The notes under the pieces were generated by a model, which did no database searches, had not been told where the DNA came from, and saw only the letters and a list, made by a program, of their open reading frames with translations. This document shows positions 27,289 to 35,978 of a stretch of 64,000 bases of DNA, piece by piece. Source of the stretch: Acidimicrobiaceae bacterium (GTDB lineage Bacteria; Actinomycetota; Acidimicrobiia; Acidimicrobiales; Ilumatobacteraceae). Position 1 is the first letter of the stretch. Each line of letters begins with the position of its first letter. The stretch spans positions 62,001 through 126,000 of the forward strand of contig JACJWG010000015.1 of the NCBI GenBank assembly GCA_020637235.1, read 5' to 3'. The position numbers and the translations under genes were made by a program.

Positions 27289-28949
27289 CAGGCCTCCATC
27301 ACGACGGGCACGATCATCGGCCGGCGTTTGGTGCGCTCGTTCACGAACCGCCCGGCGGCCCGGCGGACGTCGCGCTCCAACGTCTCGACGTCGCGGATGC
27401 CCTCGGCGAGCGACTTCTCGACGGCTGCGGCCACCGTGTCGCACGCCTCGTCGAGCAGATCCTCGGCCTCGGGTGCGTACACCCACCCACGCGTGATGAT
27501 CTCGGGCCCGGTGAGCACCTTGCTGGTCTCGATGTCGACGGTGACGACCACCACCACCACACCTTCCTCCGCGAGCACCTTGCGGTCGCGCAACACCCCC
27601 TGACCCACGTCGCCGACGATGCCGTCGACGTACAGGTAGCCGGCCGGGATGCGTCCCGCCATCGCGAGCCCGTCGTCGCCGAGCTCGAGCACGTCGCCGT
27701 CCTCGCACAGCAGCACGTGATCGCGCGGCACGCCCATCAACATGCCGAGTTTGGCGTTGGCCACCATGTGCCGGTACTCGCCGTGGATGGGCACGAACCA
27801 CTCGGGGTTGGTGATCGACAGATAGGTCTTCAGCTCGTCGGCCTGGGCGTGACCGGTGGCGTGGACGTCGGCGACGCCGCTGTGCACCACCTCGCACCCG
27901 GCCCGCAGCAGTCCGTCGATCACCCGGTTGACGTTGCCCTCGTTGCCGGGGATCGCGTGGCTCGAGAGGATCACGGTGTCGTGCTCGCCGACCTTGACGA
28001 ACTTGCTCTCGCCTCGCGCCAGCAGCGCCAGCGCCGACATCGGCTCGCCCTGCGACCCGGTGGAGACGATGCACACCTGTCCGGGTGGGTAGCGGTCGAT
28101 GTCGTCGATGTCGACGAGCTTGTCGTCGGGGATGCGGATGATGCCGAGGTCGCGACCCATGCGCACGTTCTTCTTCATGCTCAGCCCGAGCGTCGCCACC
28201 ACGCGGCCGGTGGCGACGGCGGCGTCCATGATCTGCTGGATGCGGTGCAGATGGCTCGCGAAGCTGGCCGTGATGATCCGGCGGTCGGACTGCTCCACGA
28301 ACAGCTGCCGCAACACCGCTCCCACGCTCGACTCGCTCGGCGCGTGGCCGTGTTCCTCGGCGTTGGTGGAGTCGGCGAGCAACAGGCGGATGCCCTCGTT
28401 GCTGGCGAGCGACCCGATCCGGCCGAGATCGGTGCGGCGCCCGTCGACCGGCGTGAGGTCGAGCTTGAAGTCGCCGGTGTGCAGCACCACGCCCTGCGGG
28501 GTGTGCAGCGCGATGGCGTGGGCGTGCGGCACGGAATGGGTGACGGGGATGAACTCCACGTCGAACGGCCCGATCGTCCGTCGCTCACCGTCGCGGACGG
28601 TGATCATCTCGGTACGCCCCAGCAGACCCGCCTCCTCGATCCGATTGCGGGCCAGGCCGAGCGCGACGGCGGAGCCGTAGATCGGGAAGCTCAGGTCGCG
28701 CAGCAGGTACTGCAACGCGCCGACGTGGTCCTCGTGACCGTGGGTGACCACGCAGCCCTCGATGCGATCGGCGTTGGTGCGCAACCAGGTGAAGTCGGGC
28801 AGCACCAGGTCGATGCCGTGCATGTCGGCGTCGGGGAACATGAGTCCGCAGTCGATGAGCAGGAGGCGATCGTCGTGTTCGACCGCCATGCAGTTGCGGC
28901 CGATCTCGCCGAGGCCCCCGAGGAACGCGATGCGGACGGGGCGACTCAC
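27288..28949 (-). CDS. rnj: Ribonuclease J
   Basis: A 553-residue metallo-beta-lactamase/beta-CASP RNase. The zinc-binding motif is His70-x-His72-x-Asp74-His75 in THGHEDHVG. Beta-CASP motifs follow, including STGSQGEPMSALALLA and the SSHAIPGNE region, and the C-terminal domain is present. RNase J has 5'-3' exonuclease and endonuclease activity in mRNA turnover and rRNA maturation. The start is GTG at 28949, 15 bp after the dapA stop, matching the dapA-rnj order usual in actinobacteria. Together with the PNPase gene at 50 kb it supplies much of the RNA-decay machinery visible here. Confidence 0.95.
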   Translation of the reverse strand: MSRPVRIAFLGGLGEIGRNCMAVEHDDRLLLIDCGLMFPDADMHGIDLVLPDFTWLRTNADRIEGCVVTHGHEDHVGALQYLLRDLSFPIYGSAVALGLARNRIEEAGLLGRTEMITVRDGERRTIGPFDVEFIPVTHSVPHAHAIALHTPQGVVLHTGDFKLDLTPVDGRRTDLGRIGSLASNEGIRLLLADSTNAEEHGHAPSESSVGAVLRQLFVEQSDRRIITASFASHLHRIQQIMDAAVATGRVVATLGLSMKKNVRMGRDLGIIRIPDDKLVDIDDIDRYPPGQVCIVSTGSQGEPMSALALLARGESKFVKVGEHDTVILSSHAIPGNEGNVNRVIDGLLRAGCEVVHSGVADVHATGHAQADELKTYLSITNPEWFVPIHGEYRHMVANAKLGMLMGVPRDHVLLCEDGDVLELGDDGLAMAGRIPAGYLYVDGIVGDVGQGVLRDRKVLAEEGVVVVVVTVDIETSKVLTGPEIITRGWVYAPEAEDLLDEACDTVAAAVEKSLAEGIRDVETLERDVRRAAGRFVNERTKRRPMIVPVVMEA

Positions 28950-28964
28950 CGGGCGCTCCGCGGG

Positions 28965-29879
28965 TCAGTGGTCGGGTCGGAGGGGAAACGCATCCCGCCA
29001 GCGTTGCAGATCCGCCCAGACGCGCGGGGCCTGCTCGTCGACGAATTCCGGCGCCTCCCCCATCGGCAGACGGGCCTGCCCGACGCCGAAGCCGAGGTGA
29101 CGCATCATCGCCTTGGTGGGGATCGGGTTCGGGGCGTCGTCACCGGTCTCGAACCGGAAGCTCTCGAGCATCCGGGTGTTCACGAGCCGGGCGCCCTCGT
29201 GGTCGCCCTTCTCCCACAGGTCGAACATCTCCTGGTGGTCGGTACCGGTCCAGTGCGTGGCCACACCCACGACGCCGACGGCGCCGACGGCCAGGAGCGG
29301 CAGGGTGAGCAGGTCGTCGCCGCTGTACACCTCGGCCCCCTCGGGCAGCTGGGGGATCAGCAACGCGGTCTCGCCGGGGCTGCCGGCCGCGTCCTTGAGC
29401 GCCAGGCAGTTGGGCACGTCGCGGAACAGCGACAGCAGGGTGCTCGTCGTGATCTTGCGCCCGGTGCGCGCCGGGATGTCGTAGATCATCACGGGCAGCG
29501 AGGTCGCGCCCGCCATCGCGCGGATGTGCCCGGCGATCCCGGCCTGCGACGGACGGTTGTAGTACGGGCACACGGCCAGCACGCCTGCCGCGCCGAGGGC
29601 CTCGGCTTCACGGGTGAGGTGCACCGAGTGCGCGGTGTCGTTGCTGCCCGTGCCCGCCACGACGGGGATCGTGACGGCCTCGATCACGGCGGCGAACAGC
29701 GACAGCTTCTCGTCCTCGCTGAGCACCGGGGCCTCGCCGGTGGTACCGGCCACGACCAGCCCGTCGTTGCCGTGATCCTGCAACCAACGCGCCAATCGGC
29801 GGGCCTCGTCGAGGTCGAGACGCCCGTCGGCGTCGAACGGGGTCACCATCGCCGTGACCACACGGCCGAACATTGCCAT
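28965..29879 (-). CDS. dapA: 4-Hydroxy-tetrahydrodipicolinate synthase
   Basis: A 304-residue TIM-barrel aldolase that condenses pyruvate with aspartate semialdehyde in the lysine/diaminopimelate pathway. The Schiff-base Lys162 sits in LALKDAAG. The proton-relay pair Thr46-Thr47 (GTTGE) and Tyr106/Tyr107 (CPYYNRP) and Tyr133 (MIYDIPARTG) are present, which fits DapA rather than other family aldolases. The ATG at 29879 overlaps the upstream gene's stop by one base. Its pathway partner dapB lies 11 kb away on the same strand. Confidence 0.94.
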   Translation of the reverse strand: MAMFGRVVTAMVTPFDADGRLDLDEARRLARWLQDHGNDGLVVAGTTGEAPVLSEDEKLSLFAAVIEAVTIPVVAGTGSNDTAHSVHLTREAEALGAAGVLAVCPYYNRPSQAGIAGHIRAMAGATSLPVMIYDIPARTGRKITTSTLLSLFRDVPNCLALKDAAGSPGETALLIPQLPEGAEVYSGDDLLTLPLLAVGAVGVVGVATHWTGTDHQEMFDLWEKGDHEGARLVNTRMLESFRFETGDDAPNPIPTKAMMRHLGFGVGQARLPMGEAPEFVDEQAPRVWADLQRWRDAFPLRPDH

Positions 29880-30499
29880 CAGAACGACCCTTCTGCCGAG
29901 CGATCGATGCCTTGGGTGAGGATGAGGTCTTCGTGCAGCTCCATCCACACATCGTGATAGCTGCCGCACATCACGCCGGTGAACATTTTCGTTTCACCGT
30001 CGACGACGCGCCGGCACGTCGATGCCAGACGCGGCACGTAGGCGTGCAGCCGATCGAGCACCTGCGCCATCTGCTGCACCACCGGGACGGCCTCGTCGTT
30101 GAGGGCGACGAGACGCTGGATCACCTCGTCATCGTAGGCCGTGTCGGCGTGGTCGTTCGGCGCGCCGTCACGCAGCTGCCAGTCGCCGCACAGCTCCTTG
30201 AACCGCTCGTTCACCCCCAGGAACACCTCGTAGGTGTCGTGCAGGCGCTCGGCGATGTGCACGTGGCCGACGTCGGCCACGAGCGCGGTGCGGTGCTCCT
30301 CGCGCCCGACCGGCGTGAGCTGCCACAACTGCCGGGTCTCGCGGAACATCGCCCACTCACGGACCTGCAGATCGCCGAGGTGCTGCTCGACGATCGAGAG
30401 CGGCAGGTCGGCGACCTCGGCCACCGTCTCGGCCCGGGCGAACCCCTTGATGCGCAGTGCGTGGAACGTCCGGAAGAACGGATCGGAGTGCAGTGACAT
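29879..30499 (-). CDS. Winged-helix-like protein upstream of dapA
   Basis: A 206-residue soluble protein. Its N-terminal 75 residues look like a winged helix (ALRIKGFARAETVAEVADLPLSIVEQHLGDLQVREWA then WQLTPVGREEH), as in small transcription regulators. The remainder is helical (VFLGVNERFKELCGDW, IQRLVALNDEAVPVVQQMAQVLDRL) and I do not recognise it. The ATG at 30499 is chosen because the homology-like start MSLHSDPFFRTFHAL begins there; 14 more residues are possible upstream. The stop overlaps the dapA start (TGATG), so the two are translated together. A role in controlling dapA or the diiron gene upstream is only a guess. Confidence 0.7.
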   Translation of the reverse strand: MSLHSDPFFRTFHALRIKGFARAETVAEVADLPLSIVEQHLGDLQVREWAMFRETRQLWQLTPVGREEHRTALVADVGHVHIAERLHDTYEVFLGVNERFKELCGDWQLRDGAPNDHADTAYDDEVIQRLVALNDEAVPVVQQMAQVLDRLHAYVPRLASTCRRVVDGETKMFTGVMCGSYHDVWMELHEDLILTQGIDRSAEGSF

Positions 30500-30553
30500 A
30501 CGCCACTCGACTGTAGTGAGGCGGCCGGAGAGGCTCCGCAACGAGAGGTCGCG

Positions 30554-31690
30554 TCACTCCCCGGCGACGGGGGTGGGCGTCTCGGCGTCGAGCGCGAACG
30601 CGGCGTACTCCTCGCCGGTGTCGGCCCAGTCCTCGAACTGGATGACGCCCATGTCCTCGAACCGACGGCGCAGCCACTGGTCGTTGCGCTCGAGCAGGCC
30701 GAGCTTCTTGCAGTTCGGCACGATCTTGGAGAACAGCATCGACTGGAACAGCCCGCGGGTGGGGTCGGCGAGCACCATCGGGGCGATCTGCTTCACGTCG
30801 ACACCCATGCGCTCCCACACCTCCTGGCTCATGAAGCGGTCGCGCATGCGCACCGCGGCCTCGAAGGCGAACTCCTGGCGGTCCTTCAGCTCGGCGTCGG
30901 TCATGCCCTCGTAGACCTCCTTCAGGCTGAGCACACCGAAGGCCACGTGGCGGGCCTCGTCGCTCATCACGTAGCGGAGGAGCTGCTTGAGCAGCGGCTC
31001 GCCGGTGGTCTGGTGCAGGAAGCCGAACGCCGCGAGCGCGAGCCCCTCCACCATCACCTGCATGCCGAGGTAGGTCATGTCCCAGCGGCTGTCGTTGATG
31101 ATGTCGTCGAGCAGCGCCCGCAGGTGGGCGTTGATGTGGTAGCCGCCGCCGAGCTTCTCCTCGAGGTAGCGGGCGAACACCTCCACGTGGCGGGCCTCGT
31201 CGACCACCTGCGTGCTCGCGTACAGCTTGGCGTCGTACCACGGCACCGTCTCGGTGATCTTCGCGGTGCACAGCAGCGCACCCTGTTCGCCGTGGAGGAA
31301 CTGGCTGAGGGTCCAGTTGCGGCTCTCGATGCCGAACTCGAGCCACTCCTTCTCGCCCCACTTCTCGACCGCCGTGCCGACATAGACGCTCTGGTCGAAG
31401 CCGGTGCCGAGCACTGCCTGGTCGAGGGCCACGGTGCGCTCGACGTCGACGTCGGTGTGCCAGGGCAGGTCGGTGGTGCCGTTCCACTGGCCGGTCTTGG
31501 CCTTCTCGTACAGCTTGCGCAGCGCCGGGCGGGCGAGGCTGTAGTCCCACGTGAAGATCGCGTCGGCGTTGTCCTTCACCACATGTTCGATCTCGGCCGG
31601 ATCGGTGCCCGGCATCGCCAGGATCGCGTCGATGTCGTTGATGTCGGCGCGGCCGATGATGTCGGCGTTGCTGTTGAAGTCGATGGTCAT
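30554..31690 (-). CDS. Ferritin-like diiron protein (R2/AurF-like fold)
   Basis: A 378-residue predicted carboxylate-bridged diiron protein. Two half-sites are visible: GEQGALLCTAKITE (Glu135 or Glu147) with DEARH (Glu165, His168), and Glu215 with SDEARH (Glu245, His248). That pattern matches the ferritin/ribonucleotide-reductase-R2-like superfamily, which includes acyl-ACP desaturases and AurF-type N-oxygenases. The exact reaction is not evident. The start overlaps the upstream tetR stop (ATGA, 31687-31690), forming a two-gene operon with a probable operator upstream. The TetR partner suggests induction by a lipid-like or aromatic compound, which is inference. Confidence 0.82.
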   Translation of the reverse strand: MTIDFNSNADIIGRADINDIDAILAMPGTDPAEIEHVVKDNADAIFTWDYSLARPALRKLYEKAKTGQWNGTTDLPWHTDVDVERTVALDQAVLGTGFDQSVYVGTAVEKWGEKEWLEFGIESRNWTLSQFLHGEQGALLCTAKITETVPWYDAKLYASTQVVDEARHVEVFARYLEEKLGGGYHINAHLRALLDDIINDSRWDMTYLGMQVMVEGLALAAFGFLHQTTGEPLLKQLLRYVMSDEARHVAFGVLSLKEVYEGMTDAELKDRQEFAFEAAVRMRDRFMSQEVWERMGVDVKQIAPMVLADPTRGLFQSMLFSKIVPNCKKLGLLERNDQWLRRRFEDMGVIQFEDWADTGEEYAAFALDAETPTPVAGE

Positions 31691-32289
31691 GAGGGGGCTC
31701 CAGATGGGGACGAGGCCGGGTCGAACGGGACGAACGTGGGCAGGACGTGCACGGTGACGAACCCCCGCGCCGACGTCTCGTCGCCGAGGTCGACGTGGTC
31801 GGAGGGGGCGAGGAAGTACGAGATGACGAGCCGGGCGAGCAGGTCGACCAGCCGCGTGGCGCTCGCCCGGTCGAGGTACGGCTCCACCTTGGGGGCCAGG
31901 AACAGCGCTGCCATCCGGATGATCCGGGGCAGCCCCTGCACCGTGAGGTTGGCGAGCGTGTCGCCCGGCTCGGAGGCGAGCATGAGCGCCAGGTGCTCGT
32001 CGTTGCGCAGCGACGTGGTGGCGTACACGACGGTGCGCACGAGCAACTCTTCGAGGTCGTCGACACCGTCGATGTGGGCGCTCAGCTCGGTGAAGGTGAA
32101 GAAGTCCTCGAGTTCGCGCACGCGGAGGGCGTCGAACAACACGTCCTTGCCGCCGGGGAACATCCGGTACAACGTCGCTCGACTGACGCCGGCTTCGGCG
32201 GCGATGTCGTCGATGGTGACCTTGGCGATGCCCCATCGTTCGCAGCACACCTTGGTCGCGTCGAGGACGCGCAGCTCCGTCGGGGACAT
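31687..32289 (-). CDS. TetR family transcriptional regulator
   Basis: A 200-residue TetR regulator with its helix-turn-helix at about residues 8-52 (KVTIDDIAAEAGVSRATLYRMFPGGKDVLF) and a helical effector domain. It is first in an operon with the diiron protein, which it overlaps by 4 bp. An inverted repeat 5 bp upstream of its start (32294-32319) is the likely operator, implying autorepression and control of the diiron gene. Confidence 0.88.
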   Translation of the reverse strand: MSPTELRVLDATKVCCERWGIAKVTIDDIAAEAGVSRATLYRMFPGGKDVLFDALRVRELEDFFTFTELSAHIDGVDDLEELLVRTVVYATTSLRNDEHLALMLASEPGDTLANLTVQGLPRIIRMAALFLAPKVEPYLDRASATRLVDLLARLVISYFLAPSDHVDLGDETSARGFVTVHVLPTFVPFDPASSPSGAPS

Positions 32290-32293
32290 GGCC

Positions 32294-32319
32294 TGAGACA
32301 GTAAGACGATTCCGTCTCA
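32294..32319 (-). promoter_or_regulatory. Probable TetR operator upstream of tetR-diiron operon
   Basis: Inverted repeat TGAGAC (32294-32299) and GTCTCA (32314-32319), separated by 14 nt, with part of the spacer also pseudo-symmetric. It sits 5 bp upstream of the tetR start codon, a usual place for an autoregulatory TetR site. It also faces the divergent amino acid ABC operon about 130 bp away. Confidence 0.5.
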
Positions 32320-32447
32320 CCGTCAAGACCCGACCCGCACCGGCCCGGCCGCTCACCCGACTGGTACGATCGCGTCTCCCGTCCCCCCGGGTCGGCCCGT
32401 CGCCCACCACGGCGTCGCGGCCGCGTGAACACCAAGGAGACACCCTG

Positions 32448-33365
32448 ATGAAGCGACTCGCCGCTGCCACCGTGGCCGGCGTGCTCCTCCTCGCCGCCTG
32501 CGGCGACGACACGGAGGAGACCACCGAGACCGACGCACCCGCGGCCACCGACGCCCCGGCCGCCACCGACGCCCCGGCCGCGACCGATGCACCCGCCACC
32601 GACGGCGACGCTGCGTCCTGCGCGGCGGGCAACACCGTCACCGACGGTGTGCTCACCATCGCCACCGGCGAGCCGGCGTTCCCGCCCTACGTGATCAACG
32701 ACGCCACGCCCGAGGACGGCCAGGGCTTCGAATCGGCGGTCGCGATGGCCGTCGCTCGCGAGCTCGGCTTCGAGGGCGACACCGTCACCTGGACCCGTAC
32801 GGCGTTCGATGCCGCCATCGCGCCCGGCGCGAAGGACTTCGACTTCAACCTGCAGCAGTACACGATCACCCCGGAGCGTGCCGAGGTCGTCGACTTCAGC
32901 GACGGCTACTACACGGCCCCGCAGGCCGTGTTCGGCCTGGTCGACGGCGCCGCCGCGAGTGTCACCTCGCTGAGCGAGCTGAAGTCGCTCAAGTTCGGCG
33001 TCGCCGCGGGCACCACGGCCATCACCTACGTCGAGGAGACCATCCAGCCCGACGAGGAGCTGTTCATCTTCCCCGACAACGCAGCGGCGAAGACGGCGCT
33101 CGAGAGCGGCCAGATCGACGCGATCGTGAGCGACCTCCCGACCGCCCTGTACATCACCGCCGTCGAGATCGAGGGCACCAAGGTGTACGGCCAGATCGAG
33201 GGCAGCGGCACCGACGAGTTCGGTCTCTTGCTCGCGAAGGACAGCCCGCTCACCGAATGCGTCAACCTCGCGCTCGCGGCCCTCGAGGAGTCGGGCGAGC
33301 TCGAGCAGATCACCACCGAGTGGATGAGCGAGTACACCGAGGCGCCGATCATCAGCGCCGAGTAA
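32448..33365 (+). CDS. Polar amino acid ABC transporter substrate-binding lipoprotein
   Basis: A 305-residue receptor of the HisJ/GlnH type. The N-terminus is a lipoprotein signal with lipobox LLAAC (Cys at about 18). An 18 bp unit repeated about four times (from 32532) encodes a DAPAAT linker. The mature domain begins GVLTIATGEPAFPPYV and contains GQGFESAVAMAVARELGF and YYTAPQAVFGLV, typical of amino acid binding. An AAGGAG ribosome site lies 7 nt before the ATG. It is the first gene of a receptor-permease-ATPase operon. The ligand class (glutamate, glutamine or another polar amino acid) is inference. Confidence 0.92.
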   Translation: MKRLAAATVAGVLLLAACGDDTEETTETDAPAATDAPAATDAPAATDAPATDGDAASCAAGNTVTDGVLTIATGEPAFPPYVINDATPEDGQGFESAVAMAVARELGFEGDTVTWTRTAFDAAIAPGAKDFDFNLQQYTITPERAEVVDFSDGYYTAPQAVFGLVDGAAASVTSLSELKSLKFGVAAGTTAITYVEETIQPDEELFIFPDNAAAKTALESGQIDAIVSDLPTALYITAVEIEGTKVYGQIEGSGTDEFGLLLAKDSPLTECVNLALAALEESGELEQITTEWMSEYTEAPIISAE

Positions 33366-33376
33366 CTTCACGTCCC

Positions 33377-34261
33377 GTGACGAGGACTGACGACGGGGCC
33401 GGCGCCGACGCGCCGGCCCCGTCCGCGCCCGAGCGCACCCGCCGCCAGCAGTACGAGCGCCGCCAACTGGTGCGCAGCATCGTGACCGCGGCGCTCAGCA
33501 CCATCGCCTTCGCCGCCCTGCTGGTGTTCGTGGTGTCGCGCCAAGAGCGTTGGCCCGACGTGCGCGACGCGTTCTTCGACGGCGGGGTGTTCGGCGACTC
33601 GTTCCGCCCGATCCTCGAAGCGTTCTGGCTCGACGTGCGCATCTTCCTCGTCTGCGCACCGTGCATCCTGGTGTTCGGTCTGCTCGTGTCGCTCGCCCGC
33701 AGCACCCGCTCCCCCGTGCTGTTCCCCGTTCGCGCCCTCGCCACCGTGTACGTCGACCTCACCCGCGGCGTGCCGGTGATCCTGTGGATCAACCTCATCG
33801 GCTTCGGCGTGGTGGCGCTGCTCAGCTCGAGGTCGTTCTTCGGCGGCTACCTGTTCTGGGGTGGCGTCACCTTGGTGTGGACCTACTCGGCCTACGTGTC
33901 GGAGGTGTTCCGCGCCGGCATCGAGAGCATCCACGAGAGCCAACGTGCCGGCGCCCGTTCGCTCGGTCTCAGCACCTGGCAGACCAACCGCCACGTCGTC
34001 ATCCCGCAAGCCGTGCGTCGCGTGGTGCCGCCGCTCATGAACGACTTCGTGTCGCTGCAGAAAGACGTCGCCCTCGTCAGCCTGCTCGGTCCGGTCGAGG
34101 CGCTGCGACGCGCCGACGTCATCCAGGACCGCACCTTCAACTTCACGCCGTTCGTGGTGGCCGCCCTGATGTTCGTGTCGGTGTCGATCCCACTGACACG
34201 ACTCGCCGACCACCTGATGGCCAAGGAACGTCGCCGCATGAGCGGGACGGCCGTGCGATGA
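33377..34261 (+). CDS. Polar amino acid ABC transporter permease
   Basis: A 294-residue His/Glu/Gln-type permease with about five helices. The coupling motif for the ATPase is SEVFRAGIESIHESQRAGARSLGL (EAA loop). TRGVPVILWINLIGFG and PPLMNDFVSLQKDVALVSL are family landmarks. The GTG at 33377, 12 bp after the receptor stop, is the only start outside the upstream gene. A perfect 14 bp hairpin (33392-33423) lies within its first codons, which could lower permease expression relative to the receptor. The stop overlaps the ATPase start by ATGA. Confidence 0.9.
   Translation: MTRTDDGAGADAPAPSAPERTRRQQYERRQLVRSIVTAALSTIAFAALLVFVVSRQERWPDVRDAFFDGGVFGDSFRPILEAFWLDVRIFLVCAPCILVFGLLVSLARSTRSPVLFPVRALATVYVDLTRGVPVILWINLIGFGVVALLSSRSFFGGYLFWGGVTLVWTYSAYVSEVFRAGIESIHESQRAGARSLGLSTWQTNRHVVIPQAVRRVVPPLMNDFVSLQKDVALVSLLGPVEALRRADVIQDRTFNFTPFVVAALMFVSVSIPLTRLADHLMAKERRRMSGTAVR
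33392..33423 (+). promoter_or_regulatory. GC-rich hairpin between receptor and permease
   Basis: Perfect 14 bp arms (GACGGGGCCGGCGC at 33392-33405 and complement at 33410-33423) around a 4 nt CGAC loop. It follows the receptor stop by 26 bp and overlaps codons 6-16 of the permease. It could protect the receptor mRNA 3' end and slow permease translation. It might also be a by-product of Ala/Gly/Pro-rich codons. Confidence 0.55.
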
Positions 34262-35001
34262 GCCTCCTGTCGTACCGGCGGGTGCGCAAGTCGTTCGGCA
34301 CGCGCGTGGTGCTCGACTCGATCGACCTCGAGGTCGATCGCGGACAGGTGATCACGCTGATCGGCGCGTCGGGCTCGGGCAAGAGCACCTTGCTGCGCTG
34401 CACCAACCTGCTCGAACCGATCGACGACGGCGAGATCTGGTTCGACGGCGTCGACATCAGCGAACCCGGCCGCAAGCCCGATCCCGTGCGGCGACGGATC
34501 GGCATGGTGTTCCAGAGCTTCAACCTGTTCCCGCACATGACCGTGCTCGAGAACGTGACGCTCGCGCCGCGCAAGGTGCTCGGTCGCCACCGCCGCGACG
34601 CCGACGACCGGGCTCGCGCGATGCTCGACCGGTTCGGCCTCGCCGACAAGGCCGACGACTACCCCGACCGCTGCTCGGGCGGCCAGCAGCAACGAGTGGC
34701 GATCGTGCGTGCGCTGCAGATGGACCCCGAGGTGATGCTGCTCGACGAGATCACCTCGGCGCTCGACCCCGAGCTCGTCGGCGAGGTGCTGGAGGTCGTG
34801 CGTGGGTTGCGCGGCCAGGGCATGACGATGCTGCTCGCCACGCACGAGATGGCCTTCGCCCGCGAGATCAGCGACCAGGTGTGCTTCTTGAAGGACGGCC
34901 GGATCCACGAGCATGGCTCCCCCGAGCAGATCTTCACCATGCCGGCCCGCCAGGAGACCCGCGACTTCCTGGCCCGCGTGATCGCGTCCGGCCGGATGTG
35001 A
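34258..35001 (+). CDS. Polar amino acid ABC transporter ATPase
   Basis: A 247-residue GlnQ/HisP-type ATPase. Walker A is GASGSGKST (about residues 36-44), the Q-loop FQSFNLFPHMT, the signature CSGGQQQR (first residue Cys instead of the usual Leu), Walker B VMLLDEITSALDPE, and the switch His in ATHEMAFA. It energises the permease encoded just before, which it overlaps by 4 bp. The stop abuts the stop of the convergent merR-like gene with no gap, leaving no room for a separate terminator. Confidence 0.93.
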   Translation: MSLLSYRRVRKSFGTRVVLDSIDLEVDRGQVITLIGASGSGKSTLLRCTNLLEPIDDGEIWFDGVDISEPGRKPDPVRRRIGMVFQSFNLFPHMTVLENVTLAPRKVLGRHRRDADDRARAMLDRFGLADKADDYPDRCSGGQQQRVAIVRALQMDPEVMLLDEITSALDPELVGEVLEVVRGLRGQGMTMLLATHEMAFAREISDQVCFLKDGRIHEHGSPEQIFTMPARQETRDFLARVIASGRM

Positions 35002-35403
35002 TCACTCGGTCGCCGGCAGGAGCGACATCGCCTTCACCGTGAAGTGTGGGCACCGCAACGGGTCGGGGGCGTCGCAGGCCACGGCGTGATCGAGCGCCTC
35101 GATGGCGACGTCGAGGCGAGCTCGCTGCTCGCGCAGCCGCGCTGCCTGCTCGGCGAACAGGAACGTGCTCTGCGGTCGCGCCGCCGTGAGCAGCACCGCG
35201 ATCTCGGCGAGGGTGAAGCCGCCACGCTGGAACGCGAGCACCGTGCCGATGCGGGCGACCACCTCGGCGTCGTACTGCCGCCGCAGCCCCACTCGGCCCA
35301 CCGGGCGCAGGATGCCCTTGCGTTCCCACACGTGCAGCACGGACACCGAGACGCCGGTACGCGCCACCACCTCGGCGATGTCGAGGGTTGCGGAGGCGGT
35401 CAC
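35002..35403 (-). CDS. MerR family transcriptional regulator
   Basis: A 133-residue MerR-type regulator. The winged-helix domain runs from DIAEVVARTGVSVSVLHVWERKGIL (about residues 7-31) through RQYDAEVVARIGTVLAFQRGGFTLAEIAVLL, and a coiled dimerisation helix follows. The C-terminal part holds two Cys (CDAPDPLRCPHF), a possible effector or metal site. The GTG at 35403 overlaps the methyltransferase stop (GTGA), so the two are coupled; an ATG ten codons upstream is the alternative. It may control its own operon. Confidence 0.83.
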   Translation of the reverse strand: MTASATLDIAEVVARTGVSVSVLHVWERKGILRPVGRVGLRRQYDAEVVARIGTVLAFQRGGFTLAEIAVLLTAARPQSTFLFAEQAARLREQRARLDVAIEALDHAVACDAPDPLRCPHFTVKAMSLLPATE

Positions 35404-35867
35404 GTCGCGGACACCGATCGTCGACCGACCCATCGCCGCACGACCGAGCGGTACCGCTGGTACTCGTCACCGAACACGTCACTCATCCTGCGCTCTTCGA
35501 ACGGGATGTACCAGCGGTCGGCCGCTGCGAAGAACACCAGTGGCCCGACGAACGCCGACAACGAGCCGACACCGCACGCCACCCCGGTGGCGAGCAGCAG
35601 GAAACCGAGGTACATCGGGTTGCGGCTCCACCGGAACGCGCCGTCGGTCACGAAGGCCGTGGGATCGAGGCTCGTGACGATGTTCGCGCCGGCGAGCTCG
35701 AAGCGTCGAGCATTGGCGACGGCGAGCCAGAGCCCGCCCGCCACGACGGGGATGCCGATCAGCCGGAGCGCGTCCGGCAGCGGACCGAGGACGGGGACGG
35801 GGACGCCGAGCGCGACCGACACGACGACGCACACGAGCACGAGACGGGGAGGGAGGAGGCGATGCAC
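35400..35867 (-). CDS. Isoprenylcysteine carboxyl methyltransferase-like membrane protein
   Basis: A 155-residue membrane protein with about three to four helices. The C-terminal half carries the family signature: FRWSRNPMYLGFLLLATG, then EERRMSDVFGDEYQRYRSVVRRWVG, the SAM-binding region of ICMT/phospholipid methyltransferase-like proteins. Bacterial members methylate varied small or lipid substrates, and this one's target is unknown. No ATG fits the N-terminus; the GTG at 35867 is the best start by position but lacks a clear ribosome site. It is followed by an overlapping merR gene. Confidence 0.78.
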   Translation of the reverse strand: MHRLLPPRLVLVCVVVSVALGVPVPVLGPLPDALRLIGIPVVAGGLWLAVANARRFELAGANIVTSLDPTAFVTDGAFRWSRNPMYLGFLLLATGVACGVGSLSAFVGPLVFFAAADRWYIPFEERRMSDVFGDEYQRYRSVVRRWVGRRSVSAT

Positions 35868-35978
35868 GAGGTGCAGGCAAGCACCTCGACCGTGGTCGAG
35901 GTCAAGTGCCTCGTGCAGGCGAACGCTCGGGGGCCACCGGTACGACGGGCCGCCGGTGTGCTGCGAGACTTCGGGCCG

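Noticed and set aside
27717..29957. Long plus-strand frame opposite rnj and dapA
   Set aside because: It is the antisense of two well-recognised genes and reads as His/Arg/Val-rich low complexity, a normal by-product of high GC.
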